From Amoebidium appalachense (lineage: Eukaryota; Ichthyosporea), in assembly GCA_963693365.1 (NCBI GenBank), contig CAVNZM010000011.1:1612001-1676000 (forward strand): a stretch of 64,000 nt of DNA. The letters are read 5' to 3'. This document shows positions 18,294 to 26,929 of the stretch, piece by piece. The position numbers were made by a program, and so were the translations under genes. Numbering within the stretch: position 1 is the stretch's first letter; each line of letters begins with the position of its first letter. The notes under the pieces were generated by a model. The model was not told the origin of the DNA and did no database searches. It saw only the letters and a program-made list of their open reading frames with translations.

Positions 18294-19124
18294 TCAAAGC
18301 GCGTGCCCCACGTCCCCCGCGTTGCTCCAGGGGGTCGCGTTGGACATTGCGGACGTGGGCCCGCTTTCCCACTGGAGCGTGCGGTTGCGGGCGTAGATGG
18401 CGTCGAATACGGCATCGCGCGCCGGCAGCCCCGTAAACTCAAAAATATCGCGGACTTCCCTACAGACCTCCGTGAAAAAATGCTCGATCCAGCCCCAGTC
18501 TGCGAGCGCGGCGCCGAGGTCTTCGGCGTGCATGCCGCCGGGGCCCATCGGCACAGGCGCCCCGTGTGTGACCCCGGTGCGGTAGGCGGCCTCGAGCAGG
18601 GTGGCGGGCGGGGCGGGGGGCGGGACGCTGACGAGGACCTCGAAAAGGAGCGCCGGCATCACCCAGTAGGGCCTTCGGGAGACCCCGGGTGGTGCCGAAA
18701 CAACACCGTCCAGTTCGCGCACGCCGCTTGCATTCCAAAAGATCCAGCCATCCCTGGTTAGTTTGGTGGTGTACAGGAGAGGCCAGTACGCGTCGTGGTT
18801 GGCCTCGTCTCCGTTGTCTTCGTCGCTATCGTCCACTTCGACGGCGTCGTCGGGTTTGAGGTCGAGTTCAAAGCAGAACGGGCTGATGGTTTTGTCGTAA
18901 GCAGGGTGGCTGTCGTCGTACTCGAAGTTGACGTTGCACCGCCTGCGTTCTATTTGCCGTACAACGATGCTCTTGACACTGGTTGTGCGCGTGGTTGACC
19001 TTGTAGGAACGGCCATTCGGGTGTCCTTGAAATCCCAGTCCGCACTTTCTATGAACCCCATCAGCTCGTCCTCTGTGGTGATGCGCACCACATCCCAGCG
19101 CTCGGTCATAAGACTGTCGTGCAT
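18294..19124 (-). CDS. Unidentified viral protein, paralog of the 27,131 gene
   Basis: 276 residues from ATG 19,124, with an alternative ATG at 19,109. The N-terminus has a TEDEL motif. An acidic patch (VDDSDEDNGDE) follows, then the conserved block TRDGWIFWN, RRPYWVMPALLFE and AAYRTGVTHGAPVPM, and the C-terminal ARDAVFDAIYARNRT and DVGHAL. All of these recur in the product of 27,131-28,003. No membrane segment or known domain is seen. The two copies are on opposite strands 8 kb apart and both frames are open, implying retained function or recent duplication. Confidence 0.75.
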   Translation of the reverse strand: MHDSLMTERWDVVRITTEDELMGFIESADWDFKDTRMAVPTRSTTRTTSVKSIVVRQIERRRCNVNFEYDDSHPAYDKTISPFCFELDLKPDDAVEVDDSDEDNGDEANHDAYWPLLYTTKLTRDGWIFWNASGVRELDGVVSAPPGVSRRPYWVMPALLFEVLVSVPPPAPPATLLEAAYRTGVTHGAPVPMGPGGMHAEDLGAALADWGWIEHFFTEVCREVRDIFEFTGLPARDAVFDAIYARNRTLQWESGPTSAMSNATPWSNAGDVGHAL

Positions 19125-19270
19125 AATAGATGGCCAGGGACCGGGCCGTGTTCACAGACCCACCAAGCTGTCACCATCACACTTCCCAAAGCAAACATAA
19201 CGGAAAAACGAGGGACCGTTCTCACTTCGCGGACTTACAGAGCACTGGGCACATAGATACAGGCACAGTT

Positions 19271-19380
19271 GAACCTACCATCCTTTCCTAAACTTGCCAA
19301 CACGAGCACGGGTCATGAAAGGAGCTAGGCTAGTGGCATGGTCATGCAAGGTTACAAGAACCTTGGCCTATACCGGCAGA
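19271..19380. repeat. Dispersed structured repeat, copy 2
   Basis: Homologous to 3676-3785 with a 41-bp identical core. The stem formed here by TCCTTTC (19,281-19,287) and GAAAGGA (19,317-19,323) corresponds to CCATTC/GAATGG in copy 1, so one base pair has changed on both sides. The outermost stem of copy 1 is not preserved here. The surrounding 19,125-20,230 stretch otherwise has no convincing gene. Confidence 0.75.
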
Positions 19381-19544
19381 GGCCCATGGTTGCCCACGGG
19401 CCGCATACAAGTGCACGTGGTTCCATGGGCTTGGTTGTCGCCTCATTCACCAAAATATTTGGCTTGGTAGGAAGGAGCCTATTTCTACACAAAGACCGCA
19501 CCTTTCCGCCAATAGAGACCATCGGGGTCTTATAATCATATGCA

Positions 19545-19892
19545 ATGACCATGGCTAGACGACGGAAGACACACACCGAGCGCCAACGGCACAGACGCCC
19601 AGGCCCAAAACAAAAGCGAAAAAAGCGCCATAAAAAAGCGAGACACAGACAGAGACCAAGAAGAGACACACAAAACGGACAACGGTACAGGACGGCATGG
19701 AGGACCAGATATTATATTTGGTACCCACACAAAGTAACAGACACACACAGACAGGCACGGTCATTTTCGACGAACACACAACCGATCTTAAAACCAAACG
19801 AACCCCAGAAAAGGTGTGGTTTCAATGTGGGGCCCGGTGAGGTAGGTGTTCCTTGTGCAAACATCCACGACGTAGAAGATCCCGAATTTTGA
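19545..19892 (+). CDS. Doubtful basic protein, 115 aa
   Basis: The first 60 residues are more than half Arg, Lys, His and Gln, like small DNA-binding or virion core proteins; the tail is unremarkable. It lies in an otherwise gene-poor stretch, without a clear promoter apart from a TATAATC-like site at ~19,531. The composition could also arise from AC/GA-rich DNA. I list it only as a possibility. Confidence 0.25.
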   Translation: MTMARRRKTHTERQRHRRPGPKQKRKKRHKKARHRQRPRRDTQNGQRYRTAWRTRYYIWYPHKVTDTHRQARSFSTNTQPILKPNEPQKRCGFNVGPGEVGVPCANIHDVEDPEF

Positions 19893-20015
19893 GTCGCCGT
19901 TTTGAATGATTGGGCGTAAGGTGAGCTTTCGCCGTTATGATTGGGCGTAAGATGAGACACTGCCTAATTTTGAGTCGCCGTTTTGAATCATCCCGAATTT
20001 TGAGTCGCCGTTGTT
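19881..20015. repeat. Degenerate tandem repeats (AATTTTGAGTCGCCGTT and GATTGGGCG)
   Basis: The 17-bp motif AATTTTGAGTCGCCGTT occurs three times (about 19,884, 19,963 and 19,996). It is interleaved with GATTGGGCGTAAG-type units (about 19,908, 19,939 and 20,016). The second unit again contains the ATTGG core found in promoters. Confidence 0.7.
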
Positions 20016-20231
20016 GATTGGGCGCAAATCATTATCAAATTTGATGCGAATTGAAGATGTAAACACTACAATCCAATTCGTCGTTTTTTTTCATTGGTTC
20101 CTGATAAAGTGAGCTCATACCACACACTAGGAATTCATGCGGATGGAGAGCAGCGATTGGTTACATCAGCACACATAACGCCATCATACACCAATCGTTT
20201 GCATTTGCTTATACGCATCTGAATCAAATGG

Positions 20232-20238
20232 TATAAAG
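20232..20238 (+). promoter_or_regulatory. TATA box for the 20,315 gene
   Basis: TATAAAG lies 77 bp before ATG 20,315, preceded by ATTGG/CCAAT motifs at about 20,093, 20,155 and 20,192. Confidence 0.65.
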
Positions 20239-20314
20239 AGGAACGACGCATACCCAATGCTTCATTATTCATCCATTCGACTACCAGAATACGTTTCTAG
20301 TTTTGCGAATCACG

Positions 20315-20863
20315 ATGTCGAACTCCGGTTTCCGGAGTTTCTATGGTCTGCCCGCCACGCTTCCTGCGGAGCACAGAACAAGCTACATCAAGTGTATCAC
20401 AGACGAAGTAAAGTCTTATTATGGGTCGTTCGACGACAACCCGGACTTGGTTGTCGTGTCGTCGGCCATCGACGGGGCGGATGTCGATATGCTGAATAGC
20501 CATGCCGCTTTCTGCAAGGAGTGTGTCCAAGCCCTGATATCAGAGGTAGACTTCAGTCTACTGCGTCCAATGCGACACGTCCTGATGAGATTTTTATTGC
20601 GGAAGGAGGACGCCTCGCTTGTGTCACAACTCGCCCGACTTGTCTCGGTTGTCTCCGTGGTGGGTCTTATCACGGTTCCATACATGCAAGACGCCAATCA
20701 CGCCATCTTCCAAATCGCCGACAAGTGTTGTACTTTGAATACCCCGAAGGTGCGCACAATCGCGGAATTGGCGAGACTCCCTCACGACGAACCCACACAC
20801 GAGACAAAAAAACACACCGCTAACACTCCGACCACCCCACATCCCACTACCATCACCGCTTGA
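20315..20863 (+). CDS. Unidentified 182-aa protein with a hydrophobic helix
   Basis: Start MSNSGFRSFYG at 20,315. The centre has FCKECVQALI and a helical, Leu-rich segment. Residues ~109-126 (LARLVSVVSVVGLITVPYM) could be a membrane helix. The C-terminus is Thr/Pro/His-rich. The frame is intact and promoter elements are good. It ends 11 bp inside the opposite-strand gene at 20,853. No family is recognised. Confidence 0.6.
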   Translation: MSNSGFRSFYGLPATLPAEHRTSYIKCITDEVKSYYGSFDDNPDLVVVSSAIDGADVDMLNSHAAFCKECVQALISEVDFSLLRPMRHVLMRFLLRKEDASLVSQLARLVSVVSVVGLITVPYMQDANHAIFQIADKCCTLNTPKVRTIAELARLPHDEPTHETKKHTANTPTTPHPTTITA

Positions 20864-21362
20864 CAGAGATCAAGGCACAGCCCACATACGTCTGGTGAAC
20901 GCAATCGACGAGTTTGGAGGTCACCCACTTCATCTGCATATAGCATTCCCGCCGCCCTTTACAGACGCTCACATTGCGGGGGACGTGGATTGCACCCCAT
21001 CGCCCCGAATTGGCCGTATCACCAGCACCCCTTATTGCACTTGGAGTGCCTAGTTGGATGTCACTCGTATGCATGCGTCTATTAACCATTATGAGAAAGC
21101 GGAAGTAGTAGTCTTCCCCTTGGGGAACATTGTTTTGGGTTTTGATGTTAGATTTCTTTCCGGGTTTGACTGTGTAGGTTTCGCCGGTTGTTTTGCGCGT
21201 CCGACATGGCTCGGACTTGGCATATTCAAGGTTGGACGATTGGAGTAGGTACATGGGTATGTCTTGACCGTATGATTGGGGGTTCTTTGCCATCGCCCGC
21301 ATCTCGCGTGGCAACAATTCAATAAAGCTTGCTGGGCAAGGCATCTGCGGCGGCCACAACAT
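20853..21362 (-). CDS. Unidentified protein, about 170 aa
   Basis: Several ATGs are possible (21,362, 21,344 and 21,299). The product has Lys/Thr-rich central sequence, a beta-like stretch (GEDYYFRFLIMVNRRM) and a C-terminal part with four Cys. It converges on the 20,315 gene with a short overlap. No known motif is visible. Composition looks coding, but start and expression are uncertain. Confidence 0.45.
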   Translation of the reverse strand: MLWPPQMPCPASFIELLPREMRAMAKNPQSYGQDIPMYLLQSSNLEYAKSEPCRTRKTTGETYTVKPGKKSNIKTQNNVPQGEDYYFRFLIMVNRRMHTSDIQLGTPSAIRGAGDTANSGRWGAIHVPRNVSVCKGRRECYMQMKWVTSKLVDCVHQTYVGCALISVKR

Positions 21363-21573
21363 GGCTGCATGTCCGTGAACAGAGTATACCCAGAGCGATC
21401 CACATGCGTGTACGCACACCCCCTGCTTGTGGCACAATAAAATGCCCAGGTCTTGTTAGCCCCCACACGATATGCACATCCTTCATTCAGGTCGATACGT
21501 TAGCAAGCAACTGGCTCTGCTGAGCGAACCAACTGATTGGCCGCCCGATCTGGCAGACACCCAACAGACTGGC

Positions 21574-22068
21574 ATGGCACTGCCATGGCAGAGGGATGAC
21601 CCATACGTGTGCACCCGCGTTGGGGATCTGCGTATGTATTGGAAGGCTTTGCCGGATCACAACGTCGTCACGTTCACCGACGACAGGGCCGATGCCTCAG
21701 AATTTGTCTTCATACATTCACAGACCGGAGCCACGACCGCCGCGAAACACACACTACCGAGGCCAAGCCTCGCTAACGTAAGAATCAACACGCGTACACC
21801 TAACCACACAAATTGGTCACCCGCTTCGCTACCCACTGCCCGTATCGAACTGGGAGTGGCCGCTTCGCTTGGCTTGGGCGGTTTACCAATCTTCCCGATG
21901 CCCTCGTGGTTTGTCTACACGGACGACCTCGGCGTCCAATATGGATTTCGGGGTGTCAATGTTGCGATATGCATCGCGCGGTTCTGGCGCTTCAGGCTCT
22001 GTCTTGACATGTTCCCGTTCCCTGCCATAACGTTGTTTCTTGCCGTCTTGGACCTCCGCGGCGCCTAG
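21574..22068 (+). CDS. Unidentified protein with C-terminal hydrophobic segment
   Basis: ATG 21,574 was chosen because an ATTGG box near 21,537 lies within the upstream extension of the frame. The 164-residue product has an N-terminal globular part (RVGDLRMYWKALPDHNVVTF), a Thr/Pro-rich middle and hydrophobic segments near the end (MFPFPAITLFLAVLDL). It precedes the secreted Pro-rich gene by 8 bp. No homologue is recognised. Confidence 0.5.
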   Translation: MALPWQRDDPYVCTRVGDLRMYWKALPDHNVVTFTDDRADASEFVFIHSQTGATTAAKHTLPRPSLANVRINTRTPNHTNWSPASLPTARIELGVAASLGLGGLPIFPMPSWFVYTDDLGVQYGFRGVNVAICIARFWRFRLCLDMFPFPAITLFLAVLDLRGA

Positions 22069-22076
22069 AATTGTAT

Positions 22077-22448
22077 ATGCTACAAGTAATGCTCAACAAC
22101 CTCTACGCCGTCTTCGCCCTTGCCGTCGGGTCGTTCGCTGCTCCACAGTGCATATACCAAAGCACCGGCCCCGCGTCCAGTCTCGCAGCCACCGAGGCCG
22201 TCGCTGAAACCGCACCTGCGGTCTGGCCCCCCGGCATCCCCGCGCCGACAGACGATGAGGTCCCACTCGACTTCCCCGCCAGTGGCTCCGGGTCACAGAT
22301 TTCCTCCGATGATGACGTCACCCCGTCCCCAGCCACCCCCACCACTACCCCCGAGACTTTGGTGTGGCCACCCAGCATCATGACGCCCGCACCTTCTGCC
22401 CCGGGACCCAAGGCCCGTTGGCAGTGCAACTGCACAGTCATGGACTGA
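22077..22448 (+). CDS. Small secreted or membrane Pro/Thr-rich protein
   Basis: 123 residues from ATG 22,077, or from ATG 22,089. The N-terminus is a signal-peptide-like hydrophobic stretch (LYAVFALAVGSFAA). The rest is a Pro/Ala/Thr/Ser-rich, probably glycosylated stalk in which VWPP(G/S)I occurs twice. It ends CNCTVMD. This composition suits a virion or cell-surface mucin-like protein. It opens the same-strand run 22,077-25,073. Confidence 0.55.
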   Translation: MLQVMLNNLYAVFALAVGSFAAPQCIYQSTGPASSLAATEAVAETAPAVWPPGIPAPTDDEVPLDFPASGSGSQISSDDDVTPSPATPTTTPETLVWPPSIMTPAPSAPGPKARWQCNCTVMD

Positions 22449-22473
22449 GCTTTTATGCTCACCCACCTGTAGG

Positions 22474-23832
22474 ATGTCGAAGGCGCGCTCCCGTATTCTC
22501 GACGACATGGCTTCACACATCGACTTCTCCGCCGCCATGGCACGACGGGCCTTTCCCCACGGACCCGCACTTCCAACCCCGTCCCGCACATCAGTGGTAG
22601 GCGATGCCTCCGCTCGGAGCTCACCCGCCCCGACCCAAGCGTCCCAGGCTCCCTGGCGATACCACTTTGTCAGCGGCGACACACATGGTGGCCCGCTGAA
22701 GATAGAGTTCTCCGCTCCCCGCTCGGTCCACGGTGTTCGCGTCGAGGGCGCACGGGTGCATTCCGTGTACGACGTGTCAGAGGGCTCCAACAGATTGGTG
22801 CTGGGGCTGTCGTTCCTCGACTCGCCAGATGGCCGCCACCCGGGCTCGTGGACACGTTCGACTGCAGACATCTACCTGCCGGTCGGGCACTATACAATCG
22901 GCGCCCTGTGCGCTGAATTGGAGGCCCGTCTAGATCAGGCCATCGCCGATTGCTACAAGCCCTCGTATAACATCGATGACATCGCAGACCTCCTCGACGT
23001 GTTCCCGGATGCAGTCCCGTACTACGCAAAGGTCACACACACGGCCGTCATCAAGGCCGCCGCCGAGCGCAATGGCGAGGCATGGACCCGCCAAGAAGAC
23101 TTCCTCGCAAAGGACAGGTGGGCGCCGCGCACTTCGGGCCCCGCCGATCACCTGGCCCACGAGGTGCTGCAGCTGGCGCAGATACACTATCGGGAGAACC
23201 CTTGGGCATGGCGAGAGCTGGCAAACGAGCGTGACCCCCACAACCGCTTCAAGTGGCCGTTCCACCACACGCTCTACTCGTTTATGTCCCCGTCGCAGCT
23301 GGCGATTCCCGATCGCCTGGTCATCAGCATCCACCACCACAAGACACTCACACCCGACGTCGTCAAGCACTGGGCCCCATATGCAACTGTCCCTACGTTC
23401 ACCCTCGATGTCCCACGCGGCCTTGCGCGCGTCCTGGGTTTCGAGGTCGGCGGCCACGTCAGTCACAGCCTCACCAGCGGGTTGCCCCCGCTTGCAAGGT
23501 ACTTCGACGGCCGCGACCACGCCCCCGTGGCCGAAGGCGACCAACAGCTTCCCTGCGCCGCAGACAACATCCAGTGCATCGTCGGGTCCACGCCTCCCCT
23601 GGCGCCTCGGGGCGCGCTGCTGGTCACGGTCATGCACGGCGAGACAAGCCTGCAGGGCCGCATCGTGTCCGCGGGTGTCCACGGCGCCGCCTGCGGCATC
23701 AGCGAAGACCTACAGGCGTCGCCGCAGCTCGCCACGTCGCTCGAGCACGTCGAGGGGCTGCGCGTGGCCGTCGTGGATGAGATGGGGTACAGGGTCGGCG
23801 GTCACTTCACCGTCCTAGTTGGGATCAAATAG
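22474..23832 (+). CDS. Possible virion structural protein, 452 aa
   Basis: Start ATG 22,474, 26 bp after the previous stop. The sequence is beta-rich with many Pro, Asp, His and Trp and no membrane segment. A Ser/Pro-rich N-terminal 60 residues precedes the globular body. The C-terminus ends with LRVAVVDEMGYRVGGHFTVLVGI, a strand-turn-strand pattern similar to the end of the 5,878 gene product. That similarity and the presence of secreted and membrane genes on both sides suggest a capsid-associated role. No direct homologue is recognised. The frame is intact. Confidence 0.65.
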   Translation: MSKARSRILDDMASHIDFSAAMARRAFPHGPALPTPSRTSVVGDASARSSPAPTQASQAPWRYHFVSGDTHGGPLKIEFSAPRSVHGVRVEGARVHSVYDVSEGSNRLVLGLSFLDSPDGRHPGSWTRSTADIYLPVGHYTIGALCAELEARLDQAIADCYKPSYNIDDIADLLDVFPDAVPYYAKVTHTAVIKAAAERNGEAWTRQEDFLAKDRWAPRTSGPADHLAHEVLQLAQIHYRENPWAWRELANERDPHNRFKWPFHHTLYSFMSPSQLAIPDRLVISIHHHKTLTPDVVKHWAPYATVPTFTLDVPRGLARVLGFEVGGHVSHSLTSGLPPLARYFDGRDHAPVAEGDQQLPCAADNIQCIVGSTPPLAPRGALLVTVMHGETSLQGRIVSAGVHGAACGISEDLQASPQLATSLEHVEGLRVAVVDEMGYRVGGHFTVLVGIK

Positions 23833-23878
23833 CCGCTCGCGGTCTTGGGGTTGGACGTAATGCTGGTGTCTCACAGTG

Positions 23879-24286
23879 ATGTATCTGGTACTGGTTGTGT
23901 GTGTCCTATGCGCGCTGACGTTTGCTGCAATCGCGGCTCGGCACCAGGCGGCGTCGGTGTGGCGGTCGGTGCGTGCGGCCATGGAAGGTCGTCCACTGCC
24001 CGACCCTGGACCCTACGCGGGCTGCGACGCAATCGCGTGCGGACAGGCGCTGTACGACAAGTACCTCGCCGAGGGCTTCGACGCTGACAGCGAGACCGTT
24101 CCGGACTGCCGCAGCTGTCCCCGGGTCCACATATCGAAGAACAACGGACTCCGCTACTGGGACGTCAACAAGGGCGAGTGGTTCTCACAGACGCTTCCAT
24201 ATCAGGCCTTCGCCGCGAACTTGCGTGGCAGGTGCGCCTGGACTGCCCGCGTGGCATCCGCGCTGCGCCGCGAGCCGCTCAAATAA
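23879..24286 (+). CDS. Small membrane-anchored or secreted Cys protein, 135 aa
   Basis: ATG 23,879 begins with a strong hydrophobic segment (YLVLVVCVLCALTFAAIAA), a signal peptide or anchor. The remainder has paired Cys (GCDAIACG, CRSC) and a Tyr/Trp-rich motif (GLRYWDVNKGEWF). It lies 47 bp after the possible structural gene and 32 bp before the lectin gene. The function is unknown; a small virion membrane protein is reasonable. AATAAA overlaps the stop. Confidence 0.6.
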   Translation: MYLVLVVCVLCALTFAAIAARHQAASVWRSVRAAMEGRPLPDPGPYAGCDAIACGQALYDKYLAEGFDADSETVPDCRSCPRVHISKNNGLRYWDVNKGEWFSQTLPYQAFAANLRGRCAWTARVASALRREPLK

Positions 24287-24317
24287 AGCTTGCCAAACAG
24301 GACCGTGTGCGATTTTC

Positions 24318-25073
24318 ATGTGGGTCTACCAAATGGACTTGCCCCCGTCACAGGTTTTCCCCCGCCGCCCCAGCGTGTCTACGTGGGTGTGGTGCCTGTG
24401 TGCCCTGTTCGTCCTCCTCGTCGTGTACGACGTCAACCGGCCCCGCTTTTACCGCTACATCACCACCCTCAAGTGCAGGCGCCCCTGCGGCATATGCAAC
24501 AGCTGTCCGGTCTGCCCCCCCGAAAAGAAGTGCCCGGATTGCCCCACCTGTCCGACGTGCCCCACCCTGGCCCCCACAAAGTGCCCCACGTGCCCGACCT
24601 GCCCGACCTGCCCCCCCAAGGAGAAGTGCCCCGACTGTCCCTCCTGCCCCAACGCCCCCACCGCTGTCGTGAAGAAGGAGGAGCCACCAGCCAGTAGCAT
24701 GGTGGGAAGCGGCAAAAAGATCGTGGGGTCCAGCACATCCTATGAGGCGATCGTGTCGCCCGACGGTCGGTACAAACTGGTGCAGGAGAGAGATGGGAAC
24801 ACCATAGTCGCCGAACGCGGCAGCAACAAGGTCCTCTGGGCACACAACAAGACCAACAACGGTACCGCGCCCTACTCTCTCGTCATGCAGGAGGACAACA
24901 ATCTGGTGGTGTACGACGCAAAGGGTGCGGTCATATGGGCGTCGAACACCTACCGCAAGGGGAAGCTGGGCACGGCGATCCTGACAATCGAGAACGACGG
25001 TGTCGCCTACGTGCGCGACGCCGACGGAACTGTGCTCTGGCAGTCGGGCCGGCCGGTGTCCGGACCCAATTAG
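24318..25073 (+). CDS. Type II membrane protein with Cys-Pro stalk and bulb-type (B) lectin domain
   Basis: 251 residues. A single transmembrane segment (~22-38, WVWCLCALFVLLVVYDV) is followed by a stalk (~53-112) of repeated C-P-x-C units, and then a bulb-type lectin domain (~125-251). The domain carries the mannose-binding signature Q-x-D-x-N-x-V-x-Y as QEDNNLVVY at residues 191-199, and the typical VLWxxN/VIWASN/VLWQSG strand endings. B-lectins bind mannose-type glycans, so this is probably a virion or cell-surface adhesin. The many Cys pairs suggest a disulfide-stiffened stalk. The frame is open, but an in-frame Cys-rich segment directly follows the TAG stop. Confidence 0.9.
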   Translation: MWVYQMDLPPSQVFPRRPSVSTWVWCLCALFVLLVVYDVNRPRFYRYITTLKCRRPCGICNSCPVCPPEKKCPDCPTCPTCPTLAPTKCPTCPTCPTCPPKEKCPDCPSCPNAPTAVVKKEEPPASSMVGSGKKIVGSSTSYEAIVSPDGRYKLVQERDGNTIVAERGSNKVLWAHNKTNNGTAPYSLVMQEDNNLVVYDAKGAVIWASNTYRKGKLGTAILTIENDGVAYVRDADGTVLWQSGRPVSGPN

Positions 25074-25370
25074 GTGCAGCGATTGGATGACGGGCACGCC
25101 GGAAGGGATATTCGGTCGATGAAGGGGTCGGTGGACGAAGTGAAGACTGCGTGCGTCGCAGAACCGAAATGCAAGTCTTTCTACTGCTCGACCAAGGATA
25201 ATGTTGGATGGCTCAAGACGGTCGGCGAAGCCGACTCAAAATTAGCTTCGTATCCGGGCAACAGCACATGGTTCCTCACGCGTTGGTTTGGGTTGTATTG
25301 GACGCTCTGGAGAACGTACGTACGTGCACCGTGCTCTGGAAGTCCGCACGATCTTCGGGCTCGGGTATGA
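25074..25370 (+). pseudogene. In-frame Cys-rich segment after the lectin stop (possible lost PAN-like tail)
   Basis: The codons directly after the lectin TAG continue open in the same frame for 98 codons. The first ~70 have protein-like composition (SVDEVKTACVAEPKCKSFYC) with a Cys spacing and Trp/Leu/Lys pattern reminiscent of PAN/apple modules, which accompany bulb lectins in other proteins. This may be a tail lost by one nonsense change, read through, or translated separately from an unseen start. No promoter or ATG is clear. Confidence 0.4.
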
Positions 25371-25541
25371 TGACGTAACGACACCTCCCGATTGGGTGGG
25401 TGCTCGTGGACGTCCTTGATTGGATGGGCGCTCTTGGGCGGAAATCGCCATTGGGCGATGACGTCATCGTATCCCAAGCGGCAACGGCCATTAAAATGGC
25501 TCCAAGAATCGCACCGGGCAAACACGGGAACCGACACAAGA
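25371..25541 (+). promoter_or_regulatory. GATTGG-box promoter of the 25,542 gene
   Basis: ATTGG motifs at about 25,389, 25,420 and 25,452 are separated by ~31 bp, each followed by G-rich sequence of the type GGGTGGGTGCTC/GATGGGCGCTC. No clear TATA box follows. Confidence 0.55.
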
Positions 25542-26492
25542 ATGGCGCTTATCACCGAGGCACCGTACTTTCTGCTCAAGGAGGAGGTCGACAACCCAGA
25601 CCTCGAAGCCAACATCAGGGCGCACCTGTTCCACCCCACCGTCATGATCGACTTCTCGACCAGGAGCGCCATGGAGGTGATCACCCTGGACATCGTAGCC
25701 CTCTTCTCACGCGATCTGAACCAGTCCATCACCGTCAAGCTGCCCCCCGGCCTCCGCCACCTGTGCATAACGAGCGCATGGGACGACCAGTCGGAGAAGG
25801 GCGACCGTCTGATCCAACTCAACAGGTCAGAGCTCTTCGAGGCCGACGCCGCACTGCACCTCGTGGGCTTCGACGCCTGCACGGCGCTCGAGACCGTCGA
25901 TGTCACCTTCTACGGTGACCTGTTCATCGAGGGCGTCATCGCGAACGCCTCTGCCGTCCAGTTGTCCGCGTGCTTCGTCCGCGGTCGCATCTCAAACTGT
26001 AAGACCGTGCGCATCACACACGTCGACACCGACCTGCCCAGCGACGACGAGGACACCTACACCGACCCCGCGCCCCCCGTGCTCTTCATCCGCGCAGTCC
26101 AGCGCCTGACCATGACGAACCACTTCACCCCGTGGCGCGCCTACGACATGGAGACCCTGGTCGCTGTCCGCGCAGTATGGACCGCGTCGTTCATGCGCGC
26201 TATCCGCACCCTGTGCAGGCTGCGCCACCTGTGCATCGTCTGGATCGTTGCAAGTCCTTACCACCCGCGCGTCCGCGGCATGTGCCTTCCCGAACACCCC
26301 TCCTTCCTAGTCATGGAGGGCTTTGCAAGCGTCTCCTTGGACACGGAGTGCGCGCCTCGTCCGCGCCTCATCACCCCCATCACGTCCGATACCGTCGTCG
26401 TCGAGCTCGCCGGCGAGAAGTGGAGGGTCGGTGAAACGGCCCAGTTCTACGAGGTCGCACACGGCCTGTTTGCACGCGCGCCGCAGGCTTGA
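25542..26492 (+). CDS. Unidentified 316-aa protein, possibly repeat-containing
   Basis: The start MALITEAP at 25,542 follows the promoter boxes. The protein alternates short hydrophobic strands (LRHLCI, LETVDVTF, AVQLSACFV, KTVRITHVD, VQRLTMTN, LRHLCIVWIV) about 20-30 residues apart. This suggests a leucine-rich-repeat-like or beta-solenoid architecture, although the canonical LRR consensus is absent. An acidic loop (DLPSDDEDTYTD) lies in the middle. The frame is intact. No known family is recognised. Confidence 0.6.
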   Translation: MALITEAPYFLLKEEVDNPDLEANIRAHLFHPTVMIDFSTRSAMEVITLDIVALFSRDLNQSITVKLPPGLRHLCITSAWDDQSEKGDRLIQLNRSELFEADAALHLVGFDACTALETVDVTFYGDLFIEGVIANASAVQLSACFVRGRISNCKTVRITHVDTDLPSDDEDTYTDPAPPVLFIRAVQRLTMTNHFTPWRAYDMETLVAVRAVWTASFMRAIRTLCRLRHLCIVWIVASPYHPRVRGMCLPEHPSFLVMEGFASVSLDTECAPRPRLITPITSDTVVVELAGEKWRVGETAQFYEVAHGLFARAPQA

Positions 26493-26607
26493 CCACACAC
26501 GCACACACACCATGTACATTTAACTACACACACGCGGGGCTGGCCCCCGCCTTCACAACACACAAACTCAATAAACGTCTGTTTGTATTTTTATTGGTGC
26601 CACACGT

Positions 26608-26899
26608 ATGGCGTATCGCTGGGAATACAAGCTCAAGGAGGACGCCAGGCAAGGCCCCCGTCATCCAGGCCACGGTTGTCCCCACAGAGGAAACGCAACG
26701 CCACACCGAGCGCGAGAAGCAGCGCTACGCCAGGGAGCTCGCGGACAAGGGCTACATCGACCTGCCCGACGAGCTCGCGCGGAAGTGCGGGTTCAAGCAC
26801 TGGGTGCCCAAGAACCAGGCCATGACCGCGATTGTCATGCAAAGGATGTTAGAACCCGATGACGAGCCGGAGCCGCCCATGGAAAATAAAGAGAACTAG
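26608..26899 (+). pseudogene. Small basic/charged protein with one frame break
   Basis: An ATG at 26,608 starts a plausible N-terminus (MAYRWEYKLKEDARQ). The coding signal then changes frame at five C (26,655-26,659) and continues with a charged helical region (EREKQRYARELADKGYIDL) to 26,899. The tail is acidic and Pro-rich. About 97 codons in total. No family is recognised. Confidence 0.5.
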
Positions 26900-26929
26900 G
26901 CAGCGCGACAGATCAGGGGGGATGTTGTG

